Virus record (IMG/VR): IMGVR_UViG_3300030101_000155
Location: 1-28,531 of that record
Strand: one strand, 5' to 3'
DNA length: 28,531 nucleotides
Origin: a virus
Both the position numbers and the translations under genes were made by a program. Below are positions 5,490 to 11,726 of this stretch, in pieces. Each line of letters opens with the position of its first letter. Positions within the stretch are counted from its first letter, which is position 1. The notes under the pieces were generated by a model, which ran no database searches, had not been told where the DNA came from, and saw only the letters and a list, made by a program, of their open reading frames with translations.

Positions 5490-5548
5490 TAGGATGGGTA
5501 TTAATAACAGCCATTACAATGTGGCTAATAAGACAAATAAGACAATGA
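5486..5548 (+). CDS. 20-residue membrane micropeptide
   Basis: ATG 5486 overlaps the previous stop (ATGA) and its own stop TGA at 5546-5548 overlaps ATG 5545 of the dam gene (ATGA). The product is MIGWVLITAITMWLIRQIRQ, one short hydrophobic helix with a basic end. Two coupled junctions and the membrane-like composition support it as a translated ORF. The competing reading is that dam starts at ATG 5494 and this peptide does not exist. Confidence 0.4.
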   Translation: MIGWVLITAITMWLIRQIRQ

Positions 5549-5970
5549 ATAGACAACAAATAAAACTTTTTTCTAGTAAAAAGACGGATAACTGGTCAAC
5601 TCCAAAAAAACTATATGATGATCTGAATAAGGAATTTAATTTTGATTTTGACCCCTGTCCTTTAAATTCCTCTTTTAATGGTTTAGATATTAAATGGGGA
5701 AAAAGAAATTTTATAAACCCCCCCTATAGTAATGTGATAGGATTTTTGCAAAAAGCCCATGAAGAGTTAGAGAATGGTAATGCGGATTTATGTGTGTTTT
5801 TGACTTTTGCAAATACAGATACGAAATGGTTTCATAATTATTGCTATGGAAAAGGAGAATTAAGGTTTATAAAAGGGAGATTAAAATTTGTAGATGAAAA
5901 TGGTAATACTAAAAATAGTGCTATGCGACCAAGTATGTTGGTAATTTTAAAAAGAAAGCATGAAAAATAA
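5545..5970 (+). CDS. dam: Phage N6-adenine DNA methyltransferase (Dam family)
   Basis: This enzyme should transfer a methyl group to adenine in DNA, probably to protect phage DNA from restriction. Residues 17-38 show the phage-Dam N-terminal pattern 'WSTPKKLYDDLNKEF-FDFDPCP', and the catalytic motif IV NPPY is at 58-61 (FINPPYSNV). RFIKGRLKF and RPSMLVIL near the C-terminus also fit the family. I chose ATG 5545 (MNRQQIKLFSSKKTDNWSTP, 141 residues). ATG 5494 would add 17 residues. No restriction enzyme is nearby. A run of seven C encodes the Pro-Pro of the catalytic motif. Confidence 0.88.
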   Translation: MNRQQIKLFSSKKTDNWSTPKKLYDDLNKEFNFDFDPCPLNSSFNGLDIKWGKRNFINPPYSNVIGFLQKAHEELENGNADLCVFLTFANTDTKWFHNYCYGKGELRFIKGRLKFVDENGNTKNSAMRPSMLVILKRKHEK

Positions 5971-5992
5971 TATTAATTTAAAAACAAATAAA

Positions 5993-6211
5993 ATGAAAAA
6001 AATGACACAAAAAGAAAGAGTAGTAAGACACTTAAATGACAAAGGTTCTATTACATCATTAGAAGCCATGAAAGAATATGGCATCATGAGGCTAACATCA
6101 AGAATTTGCGAATTAAAAGATGAGGGATATAAAATAAGGAGTGAATTTGTAAGTAGTAAAAACAGATACAACGAGCCTGTATCTTTTAGTAAATATTCAC
6201 TAATGAATTAA
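5993..6211 (+). CDS. Small helix-turn-helix protein (HTH_39-like)
   Basis: ATG 5993 follows AAAAACAAATAAA, the usual A-rich leader; the frame is also open from 5960, inside the dam end. The 72-residue protein contains 'MTQKERVVRHLNDKGSITSL' and 'EAMKEYGIMRLTSRICELKDEGY', matching the small helix-turn-helix domain often found in phages ('GSITSLEAxxxxGIxRLxxRIxxLxxxGY'). It is probably a DNA-binding regulator or recombination accessory. Its stop TAA overlaps the next ATG (TAATG). Confidence 0.8.
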   Translation: MKKMTQKERVVRHLNDKGSITSLEAMKEYGIMRLTSRICELKDEGYKIRSEFVSSKNRYNEPVSFSKYSLMN

Positions 6212-6615
6212 TGAAGTCAATAAGTAAATTAAAAAAAGAATTAGATAAATGGTTTAGTCTTTTTATAAGGCTTAGAGATGCTGATGATTTGGGTTTTGTA
6301 AAGTGTTACACATCAGGGCGTTACTATCACTATAAGAGTATTCATGCAGGACACTTTATGTCAAGAAAATGCTTATCAACTAGGTGGGATGAAATTAACG
6401 TACAACCACAATCAATAGCGGACAATCTTTATGGGCAGGGCAGACAATATCAGTTTGGTATAAATTTAGATGCTGAATATGGAGAGGGAACTGCTGAAAG
6501 ATTACAGATCATATCTAGGCAAATACAGAAGTTTTCTAGGGCAGATTATGAAGAAAAGATAAGTTATTACAAAGAGGCTGTTAAAAACTTAAAAAAAGAA
6601 AAGGGAATTGAGTAA
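6211..6615 (+). CDS. NinG-like recombination protein with degenerate zinc knuckles
   Basis: The 134-residue protein has the NinG/Rap signature: FIRLRDADDLGFVKCYTSG (residues 18-36), HAGHFMSR (45-52), TRWDEINVQPQS (57-68) and YGEGTAERL (about 90-98). NinG proteins (lambda Rap) are recombination nucleases acting on branched DNA such as Holliday junctions. Usual family members carry CxxC-type pairs; here the first has only Cys32 and the second reads QSIADN. The core histidines of HAGHF remain. It could be active with fewer metal ligands, or be an altered version. Confidence 0.8.
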   Translation: MKSISKLKKELDKWFSLFIRLRDADDLGFVKCYTSGRYYHYKSIHAGHFMSRKCLSTRWDEINVQPQSIADNLYGQGRQYQFGINLDAEYGEGTAERLQIISRQIQKFSRADYEEKISYYKEAVKNLKKEKGIE

Positions 6616-6637
6616 ACATTTATTATAAATTTGGCGT

Positions 6638-6994
6638 ATGCACAAACCAATATACGCAAGTGAACAACATAAATCTATTATAGATGTTTATATTACTATG
6701 TGCAAACAATTTGTTGAAGATGTCACAACCAAGACAAGATACAACAATTATTTGGAAGTTGTTGATGTAATTATGGAGTATTCTAATAATTATGGGAAAG
6801 GAACACATGAAAACAACTTTTACGATTGGATCATGATTATTCCAATAAACTTATCAGTAGCAACAAATGGTTTTTTTGCAGGAATAGAAACTAAGACAAA
6901 TGCAGCAGTAGTCAGAGCATATAAAGTTGTGTTAGAAGAAATGCTATATGAGGTTGTAGAAAAGCTAGACAAACTAGAGCCAAAACATGACTGA
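6638..6994 (+). CDS. Hypothetical protein (118 residues)
   Basis: It starts MHKPIYASEQHKSIIDVYIT and appears largely helical, with a mildly hydrophobic middle (DWIMIIPINLSVATNGFFAG) that is too polar for a clear membrane helix. It begins 22 bp after the ninG-like stop and overlaps the sigma-like gene by 8 bp, suggesting coupled expression with that gene. No family is recognised. A sigma-factor partner or antagonist is conceivable from the overlap alone. Confidence 0.7.
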   Translation: MHKPIYASEQHKSIIDVYITMCKQFVEDVTTKTRYNNYLEVVDVIMEYSNNYGKGTHENNFYDWIMIIPINLSVATNGFFAGIETKTNAAVVRAYKVVLEEMLYEVVEKLDKLEPKHD

Positions 6995-7580
6995 GATATA
7001 TTTAGAAATAGCTAAATTGACAGATAAGTTTAGAACAATGGCTTACGGATTAACAACAGATGAAAACAAAATAAATGATGCGGTGCAGGAATTAATGCTT
7101 TATTTTTTACAAATGAATCCTGATATTTTAAAGGGCATATATAAAAAGGATGGTGTTGATGGCTTAACAAGGTATGGGGCGGTTGCTCTAAGAAGAGCAT
7201 TAACAAGCAAAAGGAGTAATTTTTATTATAAGTATGAGAAGTATTACACACATATTGATTGCAATTCTTATAATGTGCATTTTACTTGTAGCGGTGATAC
7301 TATGGCATATCATTTTGACAATAATAAACATATATATAATTTGCCGAATGAAGAAGTAGATAACACACAATTAGAAAAATTGGAATTGATTGACCAAGAG
7401 CTTGACAAATTAGACTATTGGTACGACAGGGAATTATTTAAGCTTTATTATTATGAAGCAGGTAGCACACTAGATAAAATACATAAAAAAACAAAAATAA
7501 GCAGAAACAGCATATTTACAACAATAGACAAAGTAAGAAACATTTTAAAAAATAATTTAACTGATAAAAAAAATAAATGA
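6987..7580 (+). CDS. Phage sigma-70-like RNA polymerase sigma factor
   Basis: The 197-residue protein has a sigma region-2-like part at about residues 28-85 (INDAVQELMLYFLQMNPDI, then YGAVALRRALTSKRSNFYYK) and a region-4-like helix-turn-helix at about 145-190 (LFKLYYYEAGSTLDKI and KTKISRNSIFTTIDKVRNIL). This fits the small sigma-like proteins of Bacteroidetes phages. It probably redirects host RNA polymerase to phage promoters. The only repeated promoter-like motif in the genome, CTATTATATAATAG, lies in the late module, so that is its likely target. It overlaps both neighbours, and the next gene begins inside its stop (ATGA). Confidence 0.7.
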   Translation: MTEIYLEIAKLTDKFRTMAYGLTTDENKINDAVQELMLYFLQMNPDILKGIYKKDGVDGLTRYGAVALRRALTSKRSNFYYKYEKYYTHIDCNSYNVHFTCSGDTMAYHFDNNKHIYNLPNEEVDNTQLEKLELIDQELDKLDYWYDRELFKLYYYEAGSTLDKIHKKTKISRNSIFTTIDKVRNILKNNLTDKKNK

Positions 7581-8050
7581 AAAAAATAATTTTATTTTTA
7601 TTTGTAGTATATGGATTAAAAACATCCGCACAATTATGTGATTCAATAACATATTGGGCAGATCAAAGCCAAGGATTTAATGTAGGTCTTGATACATCAA
7701 ACATAGCTAATAGCCCTGATTCTATGGAAGTATGGTGGGGGGCTTGTGCTAATGGTGTATGTTATGCAGGGCAAGGTATGAGTTATTATTTTTCACAAAT
7801 TACACCAACCGATACAGTAAAATTAAATTATGATGTGTATATATATATAAATGGTTTAGTAGAGGTATGTAGTATAGAAGATTGGTTAATATTTGATGGT
7901 AATAATTGGGTAATATACAATATGAATACTGTTGGAATAAAAGAACACAAAGATAAAATAGGAATCAATAAAATGTATGATTTATATGGCAGGGAGATAT
8001 TAAGGCCTAATGGTTTTTATATAAGAAACAATAAATTATTTTATGAATAA
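7577..8050 (+). CDS. Secreted protein with signal peptide and type IX secretion-like C-terminal tail
   Basis: Residues 1-18 form a signal peptide (MKKIILFLFVVYGLKTSA) with probable cleavage before Gln19. The mature domain has paired cysteines and a beta-rich pattern ('DSMEVWWGACANGVCYAGQG', 'PTDTVKLNYDVYIYINGLVE'). The C-terminus holds YDLYGRE (134-140) and GFYIRNNKLFYE (146-157), which resembles the end of the type A sorting domain of Bacteroidetes type IX secretion substrates ('YDLLGRE ... KGLYIxNGKK'). It overlaps the sigma gene by 4 bp. Phage structural genes would not need export, so it probably acts in the periplasm or on the infected cell surface. Similar proteins seem to occur in marine flavobacteria and their phages, from memory. 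Acquisition from a host is likely. Confidence 0.7.
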   Translation: MKKIILFLFVVYGLKTSAQLCDSITYWADQSQGFNVGLDTSNIANSPDSMEVWWGACANGVCYAGQGMSYYFSQITPTDTVKLNYDVYIYINGLVEVCSIEDWLIFDGNNWVIYNMNTVGIKEHKDKIGINKMYDLYGREILRPNGFYIRNNKLFYE

Positions 8051-8444
8051 GTTTTTTGTGCCAAACAATGTGTATGAGGACAGGCTAGAAATATGTAAGT
8101 CATGTGTTTACTATTTTAAACCTACTGGAACCTGCAAGCGGTGTTTGTGTTTTATGAAACTGAAATGCAGGTTAGCACCTATGGAGTGTCCGCAGGGTTT
8201 TTGGCAAAAAACAACAGATATAGAAACCCCTGATGATTTGCCACAGGAAATAATAGATGAAATATTAGATATGTGGAAAGATTTAAAAACAGGTAGGGCA
8301 AAAGACGTACAAGCAAAAAAAAGAATGATAGAAACATACAACGTAATACACATGACTAATTACAGTCCTACTACAAATTGTGGTAGTTGTATATCTACAT
8401 GCTATGATGCAATTAAAAAACTATATAATAAATATTCGGAATGA
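8043..8444 (+). CDS. Cys-rich zinc-binding protein
   Basis: The first 60 residues have ICKSCVYYFKPTGTCKRCLC followed by CRLAPMECPQGFW, a 'CxxC ... CxxCxC ... C ... C' array typical of small phage zinc-ribbon proteins ('ERLxICxxC...CxxCGCFM...CPxGKW'). The C-terminal half is helical and ends with CGSCISTC, a second CxxC group. Metal binding is likely, but the role is unknown. It overlaps the secreted-protein gene by 8 bp and the next gene by ATGA. Confidence 0.75.
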   Translation: MNKFFVPNNVYEDRLEICKSCVYYFKPTGTCKRCLCFMKLKCRLAPMECPQGFWQKTTDIETPDDLPQEIIDEILDMWKDLKTGRAKDVQAKKRMIETYNVIHMTNYSPTTNCGSCISTCYDAIKKLYNKYSE

Positions 8445-8656
8445 GCTATTTAACACATTTAAAAAGAAATAAAATGCACTATTCAAGCAGATGGATAGTA
8501 AAGTATGATGATAACAATTTAGTTAGAGAGGTCAAGCTTATATACAGTCCTGAAGAATATAGGAAGTCATCAAAATCAAGAAAGCTAAACACCCAAGAGG
8601 GTTTAATTAAAATATTAGAAAATGACAAAGAAAGAAGATTACAAACTACAGACTGA
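8441..8656 (+). CDS. Hypothetical protein (71 residues)
   Basis: It starts in the previous stop (ATGA). The product, MSYLTHLKRNKMHYSSRWIV and onward, is basic with a short beta-like start and a charged helical end. An internal ATG at 8474 is an alternative start. Its last 35 bp overlap the next gene in another frame. No motif is recognised. Confidence 0.6.
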   Translation: MSYLTHLKRNKMHYSSRWIVKYDDNNLVREVKLIYSPEEYRKSSKSRKLNTQEGLIKILENDKERRLQTTD

Positions 8657-8885
8657 ACCACACTATTATATAGGTTCTATGTATGGCTATTCAGCTAGGC
8701 GTATAGTTGAAGATTTTGAATTAAATGCGTGGACTGCTCAGGCTGTTCAGTATATATTAAGATCAGGGAAAAAAGCAGGTAGCCCACCAGAACAAGATAT
8801 AAGAAAAGCTATTAATGTTTTACACTTTGAATTAGATAGACTACATAACGAAAGTAAAACAAGAACAGGGGGATTAGCAAAATGA
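8622..8885 (+). CDS. DUF3310-like small phage protein
   Basis: The 87-residue product has HYYIGSMYGYSARRIVEDFE and AVQYILRSGKKAGSPPEQDI followed by RKAINVLHFELDRL. This matches the DUF3310 layout 'HY ... GNxxKYxxRAGKK ... EDLxKAxWYLxxxI', found in many phages, sometimes labelled a nucleotide-kinase-like protein without proof. ATG 8622 is preceded by AAAAATGAC-type A-rich sequence. It overlaps the cytosine methyltransferase start by 4 bp (ATGA). Confidence 0.75.
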   Translation: MTKKEDYKLQTEPHYYIGSMYGYSARRIVEDFELNAWTAQAVQYILRSGKKAGSPPEQDIRKAINVLHFELDRLHNESKTRTGGLAK

Positions 8886-9487
8886 AAATATTAAATTTAT
8901 ATGCAGGAATTGGGGGAAATAGAACCCTTTGGGGAGATGAACACGAAATAACAGCAGTAGAAATAAATGCTGAAATTGCAGGAATTTATAAGAGTAAATT
9001 CCCAGATGATAATGTAATAGTTACAGATGCTCATTACTATTTACTAAATAATTATAAAGAATTTGATTTTATTTGGAGTAGCCCACCATGTCCTAGTCAT
9101 AGCAAATTATGTTATAGTCAAAACACAAAACAATATATAGATGTAACTTTATACCAACAGATAATATTACTAAAGTCATGGTTTAAAGGTAAATGGGTTA
9201 TAGAGAATGTTATTCCTTACTATGAGTATTTAGTTAAACCATCATTTATAATAGGCAGACACCCGTTTTGGAGTAATTTTAATGTTACATTATTAGAAGT
9301 GAAAAATATAGATGTTTCAAGAAGCACTAATGAACAGCTTTCAGATTATTTAGGAGTGCCTATACCAAGATATAAAGCAGGTAAAACATTAAGAAATTGT
9401 GTAGAACCAAAAACAGGGCTACATATTTTAAATTGTGCTAAAGGTATAATAGAAGAAAATAAAGTTGAACAAAACAAACTATTTTAA
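8882..9487 (+). CDS. dcm: C5-cytosine DNA methyltransferase
   Basis: Motif I (SAM binding) is LNLYAGIGGN at residues 4-13, followed by the acidic AVEIN (25-29) that binds the cofactor ribose. Motif IV is SSPPC with catalytic Cys70 at 66-70, and motif VI is WVIENV with ENV at 108-110. At 201 residues it is shorter than typical enzymes (about 300 or more), so the target-recognition domain must be small. With the Dam-type enzyme at 5545-5970 it gives the phage two kinds of DNA methylation and no visible restriction partner, which fits protection from host restriction. Its stop lies one base before the next ATG. Confidence 0.85.
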   Translation: MKILNLYAGIGGNRTLWGDEHEITAVEINAEIAGIYKSKFPDDNVIVTDAHYYLLNNYKEFDFIWSSPPCPSHSKLCYSQNTKQYIDVTLYQQIILLKSWFKGKWVIENVIPYYEYLVKPSFIIGRHPFWSNFNVTLLEVKNIDVSRSTNEQLSDYLGVPIPRYKAGKTLRNCVEPKTGLHILNCAKGIIEENKVEQNKLF

Positions 9488-9488
9488 A

Positions 9489-9749
9489 ATGACACTATAT
9501 AAATGTGATTGTGGGAAACAGGAAAAGGAAATAAGCAAAGCAATTATTGGATTGAGAGATGGCAAATGGGTTTGTGTAGATGCTAAGTGTGAATGTGGTA
9601 AATACATGGATAGTGAACCAACAGAGGGAATGCCAAGCATTAAAAGAACAGAAGCATCACTAAGTAAAAAAAAACGCCATGACAAACTTTGGGAAGGGGC
9701 AAAAGAAAAGTTATGCGGAGAGCGTGGAATAAATGAATCCTTTGATTAA
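9489..9749 (+). CDS. Small zinc-ribbon protein
   Basis: ATG 9489 gives MTLYKCDCGKQEKEISKAII; the frame is open from a TTG at 9465 inside the previous gene. Two CxCGK elements (KCDCGK near residue 5-10 and KCECGK near 34-39) form a four-cysteine zinc ribbon. The rest is Lys/Glu-rich and helical. Similar zinc-ribbon proteins precede NinB-like genes in Bacteroidetes phages, as here (TAATG overlap). A DNA or RNA accessory role is inferred. Confidence 0.7.
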   Translation: MTLYKCDCGKQEKEISKAIIGLRDGKWVCVDAKCECGKYMDSEPTEGMPSIKRTEASLSKKKRHDKLWEGAKEKLCGERGINESFD

Positions 9750-10132
9750 TGAACTTTGTAATAAAGAACAGTCAAGATAAGCAAATGCTTTTTAATTACT
9801 TAAAAGAACTTGATAATGATTATATAGTAAACGTAAAAAAACAAAGAAACAATAGAAGCAGTATGCAAAATAATTACTATTGGGCATGTATAGTACAACC
9901 ATTAGCAGAAGAACTAGGATATTTTCCTGATGAAATGCATGACACTTTAAAAGTAAAGTTCGCAAGTGAGTGGCAAAGCATAGAGATAAACGAAAAGCAG
10001 ATAGGACTACAAACAATAAACAGCACAGCTAGAATGAACACAGGAGAGTTTGAGTTATATGCAGAACAAATAAGGATATGGGCTTTAACAGAATTAAATG
10101 TAAGATTAATGCTGCCAAATGAATTCAAGTAA
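9749..10132 (+). CDS. NinB-like recombination protein
   Basis: The 127-residue protein contains RNNRSSMQNNYYWACIVQPL, then 'YFPDEMHDTLKVKFASEW', and 'NSTARMNTGEFELYAEQIRI' with a final LPNEF. The sequence 'R(S/T)xxQNxxYW ... L(G)Y ... STAxMxTxEFxxYxEQIxxWA' is the layout of NinB-like single-strand DNA-binding recombination proteins, which in lambda assist Red-like recombination. It is the last gene of the early/middle operon. The stop is followed at once by the first late-type motif. Confidence 0.65.
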   Translation: MNFVIKNSQDKQMLFNYLKELDNDYIVNVKKQRNNRSSMQNNYYWACIVQPLAEELGYFPDEMHDTLKVKFASEWQSIEINEKQIGLQTINSTARMNTGEFELYAEQIRIWALTELNVRLMLPNEFK

Positions 10133-10160
10133 GTTTCTATTATATAATATAGACTTGAAT
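10123..10160. repeat. 8-bp inverted repeat flanking the first late motif
   Basis: ATTCAAGT (10123-10130) and ACTTGAAT (10153-10160) are perfect inverted copies separated by 22 bp, and the promoter-like motif lies exactly between them. The left arm overlaps the last codons of the ninB-like gene. It is operator-like; no other late motif has such flanks. Confidence 0.5.
10134..10150 (+). promoter_or_regulatory. Late promoter-like motif, site 1
   Basis: TTTCTATTATATAATAT. The 14-mer at 10137-10150 differs in one base from CTATTATATAATAG. It lies just after the early operon and 27 bp upstream of the small terminase ATG, where late transcription would be expected to begin. Confidence 0.65.
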
Positions 10161-10177
10161 AATCAAAATATTTCAAA

Positions 10178-10438
10178 ATGAGTACACATGGAGGTAAAAG
10201 AGCAGGAGCAGGGCGTAAGGCTAAGGCAGAAGAGCAGAAGCTAATAGAGAATCTTACACCAATGAATCCAATGGCTTTAGAATCATTACAAAAAGGATTA
10301 GAGAAAAAAGAACAATGGGCGGTAAAATTATTCTTTGAGTATTTTTATGGGAAGCCACAACAAAGGGTAGATGTAACAACTAATGATGAAAGCTTAAACA
10401 TGCCATTAATAAACTTTGTAGAAACTGAATCTGAGTAA
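10178..10438 (+). CDS. terS: Terminase small subunit-like protein
   Basis: The 86-residue protein starts MSTHGGKRAGAGRKAKAEEQ, the usual basic 'GGKRxGAGRK' N-terminus of short Bacteroidetes phage small terminases, and has 'WAVKLFFEYFYGKPQQRVDV', another common element of that group. It should recognise phage DNA for packaging together with the large subunit. The terL coding frame overlaps its end. It is shorter than classical small terminases, so it may be only the DNA-binding or oligomerising part. Confidence 0.75.
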   Translation: MSTHGGKRAGAGRKAKAEEQKLIENLTPMNPMALESLQKGLEKKEQWAVKLFFEYFYGKPQQRVDVTTNDESLNMPLINFVETESE

Positions 10439-11627
10439 AAAATATAATCCGCTATTTACATCTGATGCTAGATACTTTATTATTACAGGTGGTAGAGGGT
10501 CAGGCAAATCATTTGCAGTAACAGTATTTTTAACTTTGCTAACTATGGCAGAGGGGATTAGGGTTTTGTTTACTCGTTACACAATGGTATCAGCTCATCT
10601 ATCAATAATACCTGAGTTTTTAGAAAAGATAAATCTATTAGGATATGAGAATATATTTAGTGTAAACAAAGCAGAGGTTGTTAATCTTAAAAACAAATCA
10701 GATATATTATTTAGGGGTATTAAGACCTCAGCAGGAAATCAGACAGCTAGTCTAAAATCTTTACAGGGTATTAGCTGTTGGGTGTTAGATGAAGCAGAAG
10801 AATTAATAGATGAAGATATATTTGATACTATTGATTTATCAATTAGAGAGAAAGATATACAGAACAGAATTGTATTAATATTAAATCCTGTAACTAAAGA
10901 GCATTGGATATATAATAGGTTCTTTCAAGACAAAGGCGTTGAGGCAGGTTTTAATGGCGTTAAAGACAATGTATGTTATATCCACAGTACATACCTAGAC
11001 AACAAAGAAAATCTTTCTAGCAGCTTCCTAGAACGTATTAAGGCTATAAAGCATAGGAACTTTAAAAAGTATCAGCATAAGATAATGGGAGGGTGGTTAG
11101 ACAAAGCAGAGGGTGTTGTATTTGATAATTGGAGTATAGGAGAATTTAATCCAGATGGATTGCAGACATCATGCGGAATGGACTTTGGATTTAGTGTCGA
11201 TCCTGATAGCTTAACAGAAGTTGCGATAGACAAAAGAAAGATGAAAATATATCTTAAAGAACATATATATAAAAATGGATTAAAGAGCCATGACTTAGCC
11301 AAGTTAATATTAGACAAAGTGAAAAACACGCTTATTATTGCAGATTCAGCAGAGCCTAGACTAATAGCAGACTTAAAGCATTTAGGAGTAAATATAAAGC
11401 CTGTTAAAAAAGGAACTATTGAAAGTGGTATAACTAGGATGCAAGATTATGAATTAGTCATAACACCAGAATCAACTAATATAGCTAAGGAATTAAACAA
11501 CTATGCATATCAGGATAAAGGTTCTAAGTTATACATTGACAATTACAACCATGCTATTGATGGTGTGAGGTATAATGTTATATATCATTTAGACAACCCA
11601 AATGCAGGCAAGTATTTTGTGCAATAA
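10425..11627 (+). CDS. terL: Terminase large subunit, apparently with a non-canonical start codon
   Basis: This is the ATP-driven packaging motor and nuclease, 400 residues if started at CTG 10425. Walker A GGRGSGKS is at 22-29, Walker B WVLDEAEE at 119-126. The RNase H-like nuclease shows GMDFGF (Asp253), LIIADS (Asp307) and HAIDGVRY (Asp379). The frame is closed by TAG at 10419-10421. Between that stop and Walker A there is no ATG, GTG or TTG; the first is a TTG at 10536, after Walker A. The N-terminus LNLSKKYNPLFTSDARYFII fits homologues if CTG 10425 (or 10431) initiates. Start-site overlap with terS (13 bp) suggests translational coupling. A +1 frameshift from terS or a base error are alternatives. 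Confidence 0.9.
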   Translation: MNLSKKYNPLFTSDARYFIITGGRGSGKSFAVTVFLTLLTMAEGIRVLFTRYTMVSAHLSIIPEFLEKINLLGYENIFSVNKAEVVNLKNKSDILFRGIKTSAGNQTASLKSLQGISCWVLDEAEELIDEDIFDTIDLSIREKDIQNRIVLILNPVTKEHWIYNRFFQDKGVEAGFNGVKDNVCYIHSTYLDNKENLSSSFLERIKAIKHRNFKKYQHKIMGGWLDKAEGVVFDNWSIGEFNPDGLQTSCGMDFGFSVDPDSLTEVAIDKRKMKIYLKEHIYKNGLKSHDLAKLILDKVKNTLIIADSAEPRLIADLKHLGVNIKPVKKGTIESGITRMQDYELVITPESTNIAKELNNYAYQDKGSKLYIDNYNHAIDGVRYNVIYHLDNPNAGKYFVQ

Positions 11628-11631
11628 AAAA

Positions 11632-11654
11632 GGGGCGGCATTACGCCAACCCCC
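11632..11654 (-). terminator. GC-rich hairpin after terL, T-tail only for the minus strand
   Basis: GGGGCGGC (11632-11639), loop ATTAC, then GCC AA CCCC (11645-11653) can form a stem with a small internal loop. On the + strand it is followed by CTAACAAG, not by T. The A-run at 11625-11631 gives a T-tail on the minus strand, so it looks like an intrinsic terminator for antisense transcripts. It may also end or stabilise the + transcript of terL. Confidence 0.5.
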
Positions 11655-11709
11655 TAACAAGAGAAATGAAAACGTGGCAAAGATAATAAAAAAAACTAAA
11701 TATTAACTA

Positions 11710-11726
11710 TTTCTATTATATATTAG
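11710..11726 (+). promoter_or_regulatory. Late promoter-like motif, site 2
   Basis: TTTCTATTATATATTAG. The 14-mer at 11713-11726 has one mismatch to CTATTATATAATAG. It directly abuts the ATG at 11727, so a transcript starting at a normal distance from it would have almost no leader. It follows the terL hairpin. Confidence 0.65.

Noticed and set aside
6626-6633. TAAATTTG before the 6638 gene as a Bacteroidetes promoter
   Set aside because: The only upstream TTG (6608-6610) is 15 bp away, shorter than usual, and transcription would start at the ATG; read-through from the early operon explains expression.
6671-6686. AAATCTATTATAGATG as another late motif
   Set aside because: It is within codons of the 118-residue gene and diverges after TCTATTATA; no gene start follows in a sensible frame.
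8650-8664. ACTATTATATAGG as another late motif
   Set aside because: It lies inside a coding frame (His-Tyr-Tyr-Ile-Gly) and misses the leading T and several consensus bases.
10425-10450. Programmed +1 frameshift fusing small and large terminase
   Set aside because: GAG TAA has no favourable re-pairing in the +1 frame, and both subunits look complete; non-canonical coupled initiation is simpler.
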